DNA from: Methylotenera sp.
GTDB lineage: Bacteria > Pseudomonadota > Gammaproteobacteria > Burkholderiales > Methylophilaceae
Direction: 5' to 3'
Assembly: GCA_009693255.1 (NCBI GenBank)
Contig: SHXQ01000004.1
Span: 1 to 64,000, forward strand
Length of the DNA: 64,000 nt
Shown: piece by piece, positions 52,672 through 63,622 of the stretch
Layout: each line of letters opens with the position of its first letter
Position numbering within the stretch: the stretch's first letter is position 1
Program-made: the position numbers and the translations under genes
The notes under the pieces: model-generated
Told to the model about the DNA's origin: nothing
The model's input: only the letters and a program-made list of their open reading frames with translations
The model's database searches: none

Positions 52672-52700
52672 TTGACTATATAACAGTATGGTTATATAGT
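52672..52700 (+). promoter_or_regulatory. sigma70-like promoter with embedded ArsR-type operator
   Basis: TTGACT-N17-TATAGT; perfect inverted repeat ACTATATAAC-agtatg-GTTATATAGT at 52675-52700. Confidence 0.75.
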
Positions 52701-52732
52701 TAGTTGTTGGTAGGTGTAAAGTTGGCTTTGGC

Positions 52733-53815
52733 GTGGTGGTGAGGAAAATAGGATTGACTAAACAATATCAGTGGTTATTTGTTTCGATGCTGCGCTGTAC
52801 TGGCGTTGCCTTTTTAAGCTTGGCGTTATCAGCGCCAGCGACTGCGGCTAGCTTAGCTACAACAATGGTTAAGCAATTAAACAGTGCACCTACCTTTACC
52901 GCAGAAGGTGTTGTTGAGGCGATTAGAGGTAGTGTGATTGCGCCACAGGTGCCTGGCAGCATTACTGCCTTAGCCGTTAAAGTGGGCGATCATGTTAAAG
53001 CGGGTCAATTACTAGCACGGATTGATACGCGTATGGCAACGCAGCAAGCCATAACCAACCAAGCACAAGTCATGGCAGCGCAAGCGCAGCTAAGTGCGGC
53101 CCGCAAAGAGTATGAGCGCAAGAATAGGCTTTATGAAAAGCAATACATTAGCCAAGCAGCGCTGGAACGCGCTGAATCAGATTACAAAACAGCGGAAGCA
53201 CAAACTAAAGCGCAACTTGCGCAAACTGGGTTGTCTGACGTGCAGACAGGCTTACATACCATCAATGCGCCTTATGCAGGTGTCATTGCCGAAGTGATGA
53301 CCGAAGTGGGCGGCATGGCCATGCCAGGTCAGCCGTTGCTAGCCATCTATGATCCCAGTGAATTTCGCGTTACGGTGAATGTGCCACAAAGCCAATTAGC
53401 CAACTTAAAGGCAGGCGCTAGTGTAGAAGTGCAGATTCCTGCTGCCGCAGAAGCGTGTAGAAAATTAAGCAGTACGCATATGACGATACTGCCAATGGTG
53501 GACCCGGTGAGTAATATGGTGCAGGTACGCCTTACTTTGCCGCAGCGCTTAACTAGCCTTAGCCCTGGCATGTTCGCCCGCGCTATGTTGCCAGTTGAAG
53601 CTGTAAAAGGTGCAGGACAGATTCTTGTGCCCGCCAAATCGGTCATTAGACGTAGTGAATTAGTGGCGATCTATGTGGTTGATCAACAAGGCCGTCCGCA
53701 GTTAAGGCAAGTTCGGCTAGGTCGTCAGCAAGGCGAAAATGTTGAAGTTTTTGCCGGCTTGAACGTGGGCGAGTTAGTCGCACTAGACCCAATCGCCGCA
53801 GCGAATTTTAAGTAA
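52733..53815 (+). CDS. RND efflux periplasmic adaptor (membrane fusion) protein; start codon uncertain
   Basis: GSVIAPQVPGSITALAVKVGDHVKAGQLLARIDTR; INAPYAGVIAEVMTEVGGMAMPGQPL. Confidence 0.92.
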   Translation: MVVRKIGLTKQYQWLFVSMLRCTGVAFLSLALSAPATAASLATTMVKQLNSAPTFTAEGVVEAIRGSVIAPQVPGSITALAVKVGDHVKAGQLLARIDTRMATQQAITNQAQVMAAQAQLSAARKEYERKNRLYEKQYISQAALERAESDYKTAEAQTKAQLAQTGLSDVQTGLHTINAPYAGVIAEVMTEVGGMAMPGQPLLAIYDPSEFRVTVNVPQSQLANLKAGASVEVQIPAAAEACRKLSSTHMTILPMVDPVSNMVQVRLTLPQRLTSLSPGMFARAMLPVEAVKGAGQILVPAKSVIRRSELVAIYVVDQQGRPQLRQVRLGRQQGENVEVFAGLNVGELVALDPIAAANFK

Positions 53816-53825
53816 GGTCATTTTC

Positions 53826-56800
53826 GTGACTACGCTAAATCAAGAAAAAATAAATAATCAGGCGCTAGCGCCACGGTCATTGGGGGTGTCTGGACGTATC
53901 GCTCGGTATTTTCAATCGGCGCAAATTACGCCATTGATTGCCTTGGTGGCATTGTTGTTAGGCCTATTTGCGGTGCTGGTCACCCCGCGTGAAGAAGAGC
54001 CGCAAATCAACGTGACCATGGCCAATGTGCTGATTCCATTCCCTGGCGCATCGGCAAAAAATGTAGAACAAATGGTGGTTGTGCCGGCAGAGCAAGCGTT
54101 GTCACAAATTGCCGATATCGAACATGTGACTTCGGTTTCACGCCCTGGCATGGCGGTGATTACCGTGCAGTTTCAAGTGGGTGTGCCGCGTACTGAAGCC
54201 TTGGTGCGCTTATACAATATCATTCAATCTAATCAAGACTGGTTACCCAAAAATCTTGGCGTAGGGGATCCTATTATTAAGCCTAAGGGCATAGACGATG
54301 TGCCTATTTTAACCGCCACTTTATACACCAAAAATAGTCAGCAAGGGGCTTATGAGCTTGAGCGCGTAGCCCATGCCTTAGAGGCTGAAATCAAGCATGT
54401 AAAAGGGACTCGCGAGGTTGTGACGCTAGGTGGACCAGGTCGTGCGGTAAATATTGATATTGATCCAGCGCGAATGGCCGCAGCGAATATCACGATTACG
54501 GATATGCGCCGCGCCCTGCAATCGGCAAATCTGGGTGCGCCACTGGGTGAAGTGACGAATGCTAATCAATCTATTGCGGTCGAAATAGGTCAGTATTTTT
54601 CCGACGCTAAAGATATCGCCGCATTAGTGGTTGGGTTACATCAAGGCCAACCGGTTTATCTTGGTGAAGTGGCGAGCATTAATGATGGACCGCCACCTGC
54701 AGAGCGCTATGTTTGGTTTAGCGAAGCTGGTAATAGCAGCGCTGAATATCCGGCCGTAACCTTAAGCGTTACCAAAAAGCCCGGCCAAAATGCAGTAGCC
54801 GTGGCTGATGCGGTGATTAAGCAAATTGATGGCTTAAAAAATGTACTGATTCCCGCCGGTGTTGAAGTCAATATCACTAGAAATTATGGTGAGACTGCGA
54901 ATGAAAAAGCCAAAAAACTCATCCAAAAGTTAATTTTTGCTACCTCAGCGGTGGTTCTGTTGGTGTTTGTCGCATTGGGTCGTCGTGAGGCAGCAATTGT
55001 AGGAACGGCAGTGGTATTGACCTTAACTGCCACATTATTTGCTTCGTGGGCTTGGGGATTCACCCTCAATCGCGTGTCCTTATTCGCTTTAATTTTCTCT
55101 ATAGGCATTTTGGTAGATGACGCCATTGTGGTGGTTGAAAATATTCATCGGCATATGAAATTAACACCAACAGCGAGCCTGACGGAAATTATTCCATTGG
55201 CGGTAGATGAAGTGGGTGGACCCACCATTTTAGCGACCTTGGCGGTCATTGCGGCATTGTTGCCTATGGCTTTTGTCAGCGGCTTGATGGGGCCGTATAT
55301 GAGCCCGATCCCGATTAACGCCAGCATGGGCATGTTGATTTCTCTGGCGGTGGCATTCATGATCACGCCCTGGTTATCTGGTCTTTGGCTACGCCATGCA
55401 TCGCATGAAGATGCGCTTAGCGCAAAAATAGCGCCACTATTTACACGGCTATTTAGCCCATTTTTGCATGAAACACAGGGCAAAAAGAATAGGCGTAAAT
55501 TAGGCTTGGCGATAGTCGGGCTGATTGTTATTTCGCTAGCACTGCCAGTGACCAAGTTGGTGGTGATGAAAATGCTACCCTTCGATAATAAATCTGAATT
55601 TCAGGTCATCGTGGATATGCCGGCCGGCACGCCTCTAGAAACCACTGCCAGCGTCTTGCATGCCATGACCGCTTATTTATCTAGCGTAGCTGAGGTGAAA
55701 AATTATCAGGCTTACGTGGGCCTTGCCGCGCCGATTAATTTTAATGGCTTGGTGCGTCAATACTATCTTAGAAGTGGCGATGAGGTTGGCGACATACAGG
55801 TGAATTTGGTCGATAAACACCATCGTAGCGAACAGAGTCATGCCATTGCTGGTCGTGTGAGACCGGCATTACAAAAGATTGCGCTAACCATGGGCGCTAA
55901 AGTTAAAGTGGTTGAAGTGCCGCCTGGCCCACCGGTCATTTCACCGATAGTGGCTGAAATTTACGGCCCAGACGATGCGAGTAGATTAAAACTGGCAGGG
56001 CAGGTGCGCCAAGTGTTCAATCATAGCACTAGCATTGTAGATACCGATGATAGCGGCATCGCCGATGCGAGAAAAATTGAGTTGGTGGTTGATAAGAAAA
56101 AAGCTGCATTACTCGGCGTTTCACAAGCGACCATTGTGAGTACTTTACGTACCGGTTTGGCGGGCGAAGACGTGACTTATCTGCATGATGCTAGCAAATA
56201 CCCGGCGGGTACCCGCTTACGTCTGCCAGTATCGGCCCAAGGCGATCTTGATGCCTTGCTCAAGCTATCTGTGGCTAGCGCAACCGGAAAATTAGTACCA
56301 ATACGTGAATTAGTCGCGATAGCAGACACTTTGCGTGAACAGCCGATTTTTCATAAAGATCTACTACCGGTGAATTATGTGGTGGGCGATATGGCCGGAA
56401 AACTGGATAGCCCGCTTTATGGGATGTTCAGCATGCGTGATGCAGTGAGTAAAATTCAAGTGCCTGGCGGTAGTCAATTGGGTGAGTATTTCATTAGTCA
56501 GCCCGAAGACAACCAACGTGGCTATGCCATCAAATGGGATGGTGAGTGGCAAGTGACTTATGAAACCTTTCGCGACATGGGCGCCGCTTATGCCATCGGC
56601 TTGATATTGATCTATCTATTGGTGGTTGCACAATTTGGTTCATATTTGACACCGCTTATTATTATGGCGCCTATCCCGCTGACTATTATTGGCGTCATGC
56701 CAGGACACGCCTTGCTGGGTTCGCAATTCACCGCGACATCGATGATCGGTATGATTGCCTTGGCTGGAATTATTGTCAGAAATTCTATTTTATTAGTCGA

Positions 56801-57050
56801 CTTTATTAACTTAGAAGCCGCTGCAGGCAAGCCATTTAAAGAGGCGGTGGTGAACTCTGCCATCATTCGTGCACAACCTATTGTACTCACGGCTTTATCA
56901 GCCATGCTGGGAGCTTTTTTTATTCTGGATGACCCCATTTTTAACGGCTTAGCCATTTCCTTGATATTTGGTATTTTGGTGTCAACACTGCTGACCTTAA
57001 TCGTGATTCCCTTGCTTTACTTTGTCGCTTATCAACATAAATTTAATTAG
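53826..57050 (+). CDS. RND-family efflux transporter permease
   Basis: 1074 aa; LIFSIGILVDDAIVVVENIHRH, GMIALAGIIVRNSILLVDFI. Confidence 0.95.
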   Translation: MTTLNQEKINNQALAPRSLGVSGRIARYFQSAQITPLIALVALLLGLFAVLVTPREEEPQINVTMANVLIPFPGASAKNVEQMVVVPAEQALSQIADIEHVTSVSRPGMAVITVQFQVGVPRTEALVRLYNIIQSNQDWLPKNLGVGDPIIKPKGIDDVPILTATLYTKNSQQGAYELERVAHALEAEIKHVKGTREVVTLGGPGRAVNIDIDPARMAAANITITDMRRALQSANLGAPLGEVTNANQSIAVEIGQYFSDAKDIAALVVGLHQGQPVYLGEVASINDGPPPAERYVWFSEAGNSSAEYPAVTLSVTKKPGQNAVAVADAVIKQIDGLKNVLIPAGVEVNITRNYGETANEKAKKLIQKLIFATSAVVLLVFVALGRREAAIVGTAVVLTLTATLFASWAWGFTLNRVSLFALIFSIGILVDDAIVVVENIHRHMKLTPTASLTEIIPLAVDEVGGPTILATLAVIAALLPMAFVSGLMGPYMSPIPINASMGMLISLAVAFMITPWLSGLWLRHASHEDALSAKIAPLFTRLFSPFLHETQGKKNRRKLGLAIVGLIVISLALPVTKLVVMKMLPFDNKSEFQVIVDMPAGTPLETTASVLHAMTAYLSSVAEVKNYQAYVGLAAPINFNGLVRQYYLRSGDEVGDIQVNLVDKHHRSEQSHAIAGRVRPALQKIALTMGAKVKVVEVPPGPPVISPIVAEIYGPDDASRLKLAGQVRQVFNHSTSIVDTDDSGIADARKIELVVDKKKAALLGVSQATIVSTLRTGLAGEDVTYLHDASKYPAGTRLRLPVSAQGDLDALLKLSVASATGKLVPIRELVAIADTLREQPIFHKDLLPVNYVVGDMAGKLDSPLYGMFSMRDAVSKIQVPGGSQLGEYFISQPEDNQRGYAIKWDGEWQVTYETFRDMGAAYAIGLILIYLLVVAQFGSYLTPLIIMAPIPLTIIGVMPGHALLGSQFTATSMIGMIALAGIIVRNSILLVDFINLEAAAGKPFKEAVVNSAIIRAQPIVLTALSAMLGAFFILDDPIFNGLAISLIFGILVSTLLTLIVIPLLYFVAYQHKFN

Positions 57051-57062
57051 GAGAGTTTTAAA

Positions 57063-57272
57063 ATGACTTCATGGAAATTAGTCCGTATCCTCGCCGGTTT
57101 GTTAATTCTGCTGTCGCTAGCGTTAGGCGTGGCTGAAAACCCACTTTTTGTAAGCAAATATTGGCTGTATTTTACCGCTTTTATTGGGCTTAATTTGCTG
57201 CAAAGTGGCTTGACCAATTGGTGTTTGATGGAAAGCATCTTACGTAAATTAGGCGTTCGCGCAGGTTGCTAA
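57063..57272 (+). CDS. DUF2892-type (YgaP TM-like) small membrane protein
   Basis: RILAGLLILLSLALGVAENPLFVSKYWLYFTAFIGLNLLQSGLTNWCLMESILRKLGV. Confidence 0.88.
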   Translation: MTSWKLVRILAGLLILLSLALGVAENPLFVSKYWLYFTAFIGLNLLQSGLTNWCLMESILRKLGVRAGC

Positions 57273-57274
57273 CG

Positions 57275-58678
57275 ATGGGCACTCGCATGCTAAGCGCTAG
57301 ACGCTCGATGCGTTATTGGATGTTGCCACTATTATTCATCGTTGGGCAAGCGCATGCCTTGGATTTATTGGGGGCATGGCAGGCGGCGCTTAGCCAAGAC
57401 CCAGTGTTTGCGGCAGCGCGCGCAGCAGCGAGGGTTGGGCGCACAAAAATCTTGCAAGCTACGGCGCTTAAAGGCCCGCAAGTCACGCTTAATGCGGGCG
57501 TGGCAGGGGTGAGCAATGACAATAAGATTACGGATGCACAGTTTTCTAATGCACAATTTGCTGGTGGCGCGACAGGCACAAATGGCACGACCGACTTTCT
57601 GACTAAAACCGATGGCGGTCTTGATTTAAACGTCAATCTGCGTGCTGAGATGCCCTTGTATGATGTAGCCAAAATCAGCGCCGCATCGCAACTGAATAAA
57701 CAAGCGGCTTTGGCTGAAGTCCAGTTAATAGCAGAAGCACAACAGTTAATGTTACGGGTCTCACAGGCGTACTTTGATGTATTGCTGGCGACAGACGCGC
57801 TGCAAGCCCTCAAGGCGCAACAAACAGCACTAGCCGAAGCGCTCGCTAGCGCAAAAGCCCGCTTTAAAGAAGGCGATGCGGCGATTATTGATACGCATGA
57901 AACCCAAGCGCGGGCCGATATGCTGAGCGCACAAGTATTGGAAGCTGAAAGTAATGTTCATCTCACGCGTGCGGCGTTGGCGGATATTTCTGGCAACCAA
58001 GAGGCGTCTTTATCTCAGTTGTCTAATAAGGCTAATTTTCAGCAGTATGCGGGCGGCGATTTACAAAGCTGGTTGACCCGAGTGCAAACCAATAACCCAC
58101 AGTTACAGGTGCAACAATTGCAGCACGATATTGCGCAACTCGAAAGTGGTAAGTTGCAGTCTAAATACGCACCTATGCTAAATTTAGTGGCGCAGGTGGG
58201 GAGTGAGCGTTTACAAGGCTTAGCGGGTAGTGATGCCGATGTGACTAATCGACAGTTAAGCCTAGGGGTGCAGTTGACTATTCCCCTTTATAGCAGTGGC
58301 ATGCGTGATGCACGTTACCAAGAAGCTTTAGCCCTAGAAAATCAGGCGCGCAGCCAAACCGATGTGGTTAAGCAGCGTGCCGTGCAAGCGGCAAGATCAG
58401 CATGGATGGCGGTCACGGTTGGGCAAGGGCAGGTCAAGGCTTTAGAACAGGCACAGCACTCGGCTGAGGTTAAACTAGATTCCACCCGCTTAGGCCGTGA
58501 TGTAGGCGACCGCACTACGCTGGATGTGCTAAATTCCGAGCAAGAGCTGCACACTACCCGATTGGCACTTTATCGTAGTAAATATCAAGTATTACAGGCT
58601 TTGCTTAATCTTTCAGCGGCGGCTGGCGAGTTAGACGAAGCCCGTTTACATGAGATTAATCAAGCACTCAGTCAATAA
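57275..58678 (+). CDS. TolC-family outer membrane protein (ATG start chosen over TTG at 57266)
   Basis: LDLLGAWQAALSQDPVFAAARAAARVGRTKILQATALKGPQVTLNAG; GDRTTLDVLNSEQELHTTRLALYRSKYQVLQALLNL. Confidence 0.92.
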   Translation: MGTRMLSARRSMRYWMLPLLFIVGQAHALDLLGAWQAALSQDPVFAAARAAARVGRTKILQATALKGPQVTLNAGVAGVSNDNKITDAQFSNAQFAGGATGTNGTTDFLTKTDGGLDLNVNLRAEMPLYDVAKISAASQLNKQAALAEVQLIAEAQQLMLRVSQAYFDVLLATDALQALKAQQTALAEALASAKARFKEGDAAIIDTHETQARADMLSAQVLEAESNVHLTRAALADISGNQEASLSQLSNKANFQQYAGGDLQSWLTRVQTNNPQLQVQQLQHDIAQLESGKLQSKYAPMLNLVAQVGSERLQGLAGSDADVTNRQLSLGVQLTIPLYSSGMRDARYQEALALENQARSQTDVVKQRAVQAARSAWMAVTVGQGQVKALEQAQHSAEVKLDSTRLGRDVGDRTTLDVLNSEQELHTTRLALYRSKYQVLQALLNLSAAAGELDEARLHEINQALSQ

Positions 58679-58687
58679 CTTTATTAA

Positions 58688-59983
<1,296 letters not shown>

Positions 59984-60004
59984 GTTTTGGGCTGTAGTAT
60001 GATT

Positions 60005-60031
60005 AACGCACTGAATTCAATTCAGTGCGTT
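60005..60031. terminator. Long palindromic stem-loop after the SQR-like gene
   Basis: aacgcactgaatt-c-aattcagtgcgtt, 13-bp arms. Confidence 0.7.
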
Positions 60032-60099
60032 TCTAGTGTTAGTGAGTTACAAGCAGTCATTCATATTGCATCTTCAATTCGATTGAAAAGGCCGTTATC

Positions 60100-60615
60100 A
60101 TGAACAGTAGCCAAACCCCAGAAAAAGCCAATGATGCCGTAGATCAAGAATACGAGCCATCCTTAGAAAATGCCTTAAAAAAATCCAAGCAAACTGACGC
60201 CAGCCCACACGATTTACTTAGTAGCGCTGATAGGCAAAAACCGCCAAGTACATTAGGCTTTATTGATGGGGCGATTAGACTGGAGCAGTCTATTAAGCGA
60301 GATTTGATTGAAGCGGCACATCATATGAATGAAACTGGCAAAGAGCTGAAAGATTGGCTAGGCTTTGATTTGATGCTCATTAAAAATGAACTGTGGAAAA
60401 ACTTCACAGAAGCTACCGATAAAACTACGCTAGAGCTATTGAAACTGAAAAATATTGCGGCTAATGCCGAGTATCACACGGGTGAGATTATTGGCTTAAG
60501 TACTTTAATTTGTGATCATTGCCAGGCTGCCTTAAATTTTCACAAATCTGGGCATATTCCCCCTTGTGGTAAATGCCATGGTAGCAGTTTTCATCGGCAA
60601 AAGTTTGTGGCTTAA
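60100..60615 (+). CDS. Zinc-ribbon protein (DUF1451-like)
   Basis: C-terminal LICDHCQAALNFHKSGHIPPCGKCHGSSFHRQKF. Confidence 0.85.
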   Translation: MNSSQTPEKANDAVDQEYEPSLENALKKSKQTDASPHDLLSSADRQKPPSTLGFIDGAIRLEQSIKRDLIEAAHHMNETGKELKDWLGFDLMLIKNELWKNFTEATDKTTLELLKLKNIAANAEYHTGEIIGLSTLICDHCQAALNFHKSGHIPPCGKCHGSSFHRQKFVA

Positions 60616-60656
60616 ACGGCTATAAAAAATAAAGGCAACACTAAGATGCCTGTATT

Positions 60657-61604
60657 TTAGTGCTTTTTAGCTAACACTTTATGCGTCAATTCAACCAGTA
60701 GCAGGAAAATTGCACCAACAATTAAGCCAATAATCGCATCGACTACTAGTGGCGTTATCAGCGCTAATGCCTCACCAATTAAGCCCAAGCCTTGCACTAT
60801 GGCGGCAACGTATTCAGCCCAATGATGTAGCACAGGTATGCCATGCCCAATAATGCTACCGCCCACCATAAACATGGCAAGCGTGCCGACAACCGACAAG
60901 GTGCGCATTAACCTAGGCGCAAAAGCCAATAGATATTTGCCGACGTTACGTTGAAGTTGACGGTACAAACTTTTGCCATTTTTTAGCATTAAATATAGCC
61001 CAAGGTCATCTAGCTTAACAATGCCCGCAACCAAACCATATACCCCCACCGTCATCACCATCGCCACGATAGCGACTACAGAAGCTTGCTGGTTAAAGCT
61101 AGCTTCTGCTACTGTGCCCAGCGCAATCACAATAATTTCTGCGGACAAAATAAAGTCGGTACGAATAGCGCCTTGGATTTTTTCTTTTTCTAGGGCGACT
61201 AAATCTACTTTGGCATCTGTGATAGCCTTGGCTAGCTCAGCATGGTGTGACAGCGCTTGCTGTGGGCTATGCAGTAGTTTGTGCGCGACCTTTTCAAAAC
61301 CCTCAAAACATAAATAAGCGCCACCCGCCATGAGTAATGGTGTAATGACCCAGGGTGCAAAATAGCTAATTGCGAGTGCGCTAGGGACTAATATCAGTTT
61401 GTTGAGAAATGATCCTTTAGCCACCGCCCATACTACCGGTAGCTCACGCTCAGCATGTACACCTGAGACTTGTTGAGCATTAAGCGCTAAATCATCACCC
61501 AATACCCCCGCTGTTTTTTTGGCGGCAATTTGTGTCATCACCGACACGTCATCGAGTATCGTCGCAATGTCGTCTAAGAGTGCTAATAAACTGCCTGCGG
61601 CCAT
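60657..61604 (-). CDS. DUF808/YedI-family membrane protein
   Basis: MAAGSLLALLDDIATILDDVSVMTQIAAKKTAGVLGDDLALNAQQVSG. Confidence 0.93.
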   Translation of the reverse strand: MAAGSLLALLDDIATILDDVSVMTQIAAKKTAGVLGDDLALNAQQVSGVHAERELPVVWAVAKGSFLNKLILVPSALAISYFAPWVITPLLMAGGAYLCFEGFEKVAHKLLHSPQQALSHHAELAKAITDAKVDLVALEKEKIQGAIRTDFILSAEIIVIALGTVAEASFNQQASVVAIVAMVMTVGVYGLVAGIVKLDDLGLYLMLKNGKSLYRQLQRNVGKYLLAFAPRLMRTLSVVGTLAMFMVGGSIIGHGIPVLHHWAEYVAAIVQGLGLIGEALALITPLVVDAIIGLIVGAIFLLLVELTHKVLAKKH

Positions 61605-61608
61605 GTTT

Positions 61609-62163
61609 TTATTTAGTCCTTAATGGGGTTTTGTTTAGTTTTCTTTGCAATGTGCGTCTATGCATATTTAAGCTACGTGCGGTGGCCGATATATTGCCAT
61701 CATGCTCGGTTAATACACGCTGAATATGCTCCCACTCTAGGCGATCAATAGAAAGTGGATTGGCTGATAATTCAACGTCGGTATCACCGGATTTTTTGCC
61801 AAACGCCTCCACAATTTCATCCGCATCTACTGGCTTAGCAAGGTAATGCGTTGCGCCCAATTTAATAGCTTCTATTGCTGTTGTAATGCTAGCAAAACCA
61901 GTCAGCACCACTATGCGCATACCGGCTTGTAAACTGGCGAGCTGACGGACCAATACCAGCCCTGAATGACCCGCCATTTTTAGATCAACCACGGCATATT
62001 CTGGTGCTTCTAGCTGCGCCAACTCAAATGCAGTTTCGGCACTATTAGCCGTGGTGACTAAAAAGCCGCGTTTAGTCATGGCTGGGGCGAGCACGCTTAA
62101 AAAATCGGTATCGTCATCGACTAAAAGTAGCGTAGGTTTTTCGTCTGTTGTCGCTGTACTCAT
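61609..62163 (-). CDS. PrrA/RegA-type response regulator
   Basis: Receiver domain plus Fis-type HTH DRLEWEHIQRVLTEHDGNISATARSLNMHRRTLQRKLNK. Confidence 0.93.
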   Translation of the reverse strand: MSTATTDEKPTLLLVDDDTDFLSVLAPAMTKRGFLVTTANSAETAFELAQLEAPEYAVVDLKMAGHSGLVLVRQLASLQAGMRIVVLTGFASITTAIEAIKLGATHYLAKPVDADEIVEAFGKKSGDTDVELSANPLSIDRLEWEHIQRVLTEHDGNISATARSLNMHRRTLQRKLNKTPLRTK

Positions 62164-63464
62164 TGTGCAACCTTCAATTTGGCTAATGGCAGTTTGACGC
62201 TGGTCAGTACACCGCCTTCTGCGTGGTTGTTCAAACTTAACTCACCGTCATAACGCGCCAATGTGGTTTGCGTTAAATAGACGCCCAGTCCCATGCCTTC
62301 TTCATTTTTAGAGGTAAAAAATGGCGTGCCTAATTGTCTCTTGGTTTCTGTACTTAAGCCGCGCCCAAAATCACGTATCTGTATTGTGAGCAATTTTTCA
62401 GTCCAATCAGCCTCAAATACAATACGCTCAGGTGATTCATCGGCGGCATTATCCAGCAAATTTAAAATCGCTTGGGTGAGGGTTCTGTCTATTAAAATCA
62501 TTGGGTCAAATCCACTGCTAGGCATAGTCACTAGCAATTCTGTCGCTGGCCGCGTATCGCGCCAGCGCTGAATAGCCTCTAATATAAATTCGCTTATGGG
62601 CAAGCCATGCCCTGATTCCGCCCTTGTTTGGCCAGCGTTACGGGTAATAGACGATAAAATTTCTTTGCAGCGCGACACTTGTTTTTGCAATATCTCAAGT
62701 TGCTTTAAAAGTTCAGGTTGGCTTGCATATTCTTGGCTAAGTTCTTTACTCACCACCGCCATGGTGGCGAGTGGTGTGCCTAGCTCATGGGCGGCGCTGG
62801 TGGCTAAGGTGCCCAAGGCCAGCATGCGTTCACTTTCTAACGCTTTTTCACGCACTGCAGCAATGGTTTTATCGTAGTCACGCAAGTTTTGTCCAATACG
62901 CGCAATAAAAATGGCCACAATAATTGAGCTTACGACAAAGCCTATCCACATGCCAACTAAATGAATATCTAACTGCACGGCACTTTGCCCATCCACATGC
63001 GCATGTAAATGCAAATGCGAAAGCGGCACATGGTAAAACATCAGCAAGGTATAACAAGTAATGCTTAAACTTGCTACTGCCCAAGCGTAAGCCGCTCGTA
63101 AAGCCACTGCCGCAACAGTAACCGGCAGTAAATACATCCAAATAAATGGATTGCTATAACCGCCGCTAAAATAAAAAAGCACGGAAAGCGCGGCAATGTC
63201 TCCTAACAGCTGCAGCAGTAATTCCTGCTGCGTGATGGCTTGGTGCGTTTGCTGAGTGTGCTTGAGTCGCCACCATGCCACCAAGCTGAATAAGCCTAAC
63301 GCCACAATCGCCAGTGACAAAGGCAACACAGGCAAAGGCACAGAGGTCTGGCGCAAAATAAAAATGACCAAACTTAAACACACCATCACCACACTGCGGA
63401 GCATGATTAAACGCTGCATGTTTAAGCGTGTTGCATTAAAAAGTGATGGTTGGTTGGCTAGCAT
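62160..63464 (-). CDS. PrrB/RegB-type redox sensor histidine kinase
   Basis: TM sensor region with GGYSNPFIWMYLLPVTVAA (RegB-type quinone-binding-like motif); ATSAAHELGTPLATMAVV H-box. Confidence 0.92.
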   Translation of the reverse strand: MLANQPSLFNATRLNMQRLIMLRSVVMVCLSLVIFILRQTSVPLPVLPLSLAIVALGLFSLVAWWRLKHTQQTHQAITQQELLLQLLGDIAALSVLFYFSGGYSNPFIWMYLLPVTVAAVALRAAYAWAVASLSITCYTLLMFYHVPLSHLHLHAHVDGQSAVQLDIHLVGMWIGFVVSSIIVAIFIARIGQNLRDYDKTIAAVREKALESERMLALGTLATSAAHELGTPLATMAVVSKELSQEYASQPELLKQLEILQKQVSRCKEILSSITRNAGQTRAESGHGLPISEFILEAIQRWRDTRPATELLVTMPSSGFDPMILIDRTLTQAILNLLDNAADESPERIVFEADWTEKLLTIQIRDFGRGLSTETKRQLGTPFFTSKNEEGMGLGVYLTQTTLARYDGELSLNNHAEGGVLTSVKLPLAKLKVAQ

Positions 63465-63540
63465 GTTATGGGTCGTCAGTATGGCAGGTAATTAAGCCAC
63501 ATTATAAAGCCTACGCGAAAATAATTATTAATTCCTACCT

Positions 63541-63555
63541 GCGACAATTTGTCAC
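63541..63555. promoter_or_regulatory. RegA/RegR/PrrA-like binding box between prrB and the divergent OMP gene
   Basis: GCGACAATTTGTCAC vs recalled RegR-box GNGRCRTTNNGNCGC (two mismatches); TATAAT at 63580-63585. Confidence 0.55.
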
Positions 63556-63622
63556 ATTCCTTAGCATTTTCATTTCACCTATAATCGCATGCATTAATAA
63601 TTTCTAAATGAAATGAATCGTT

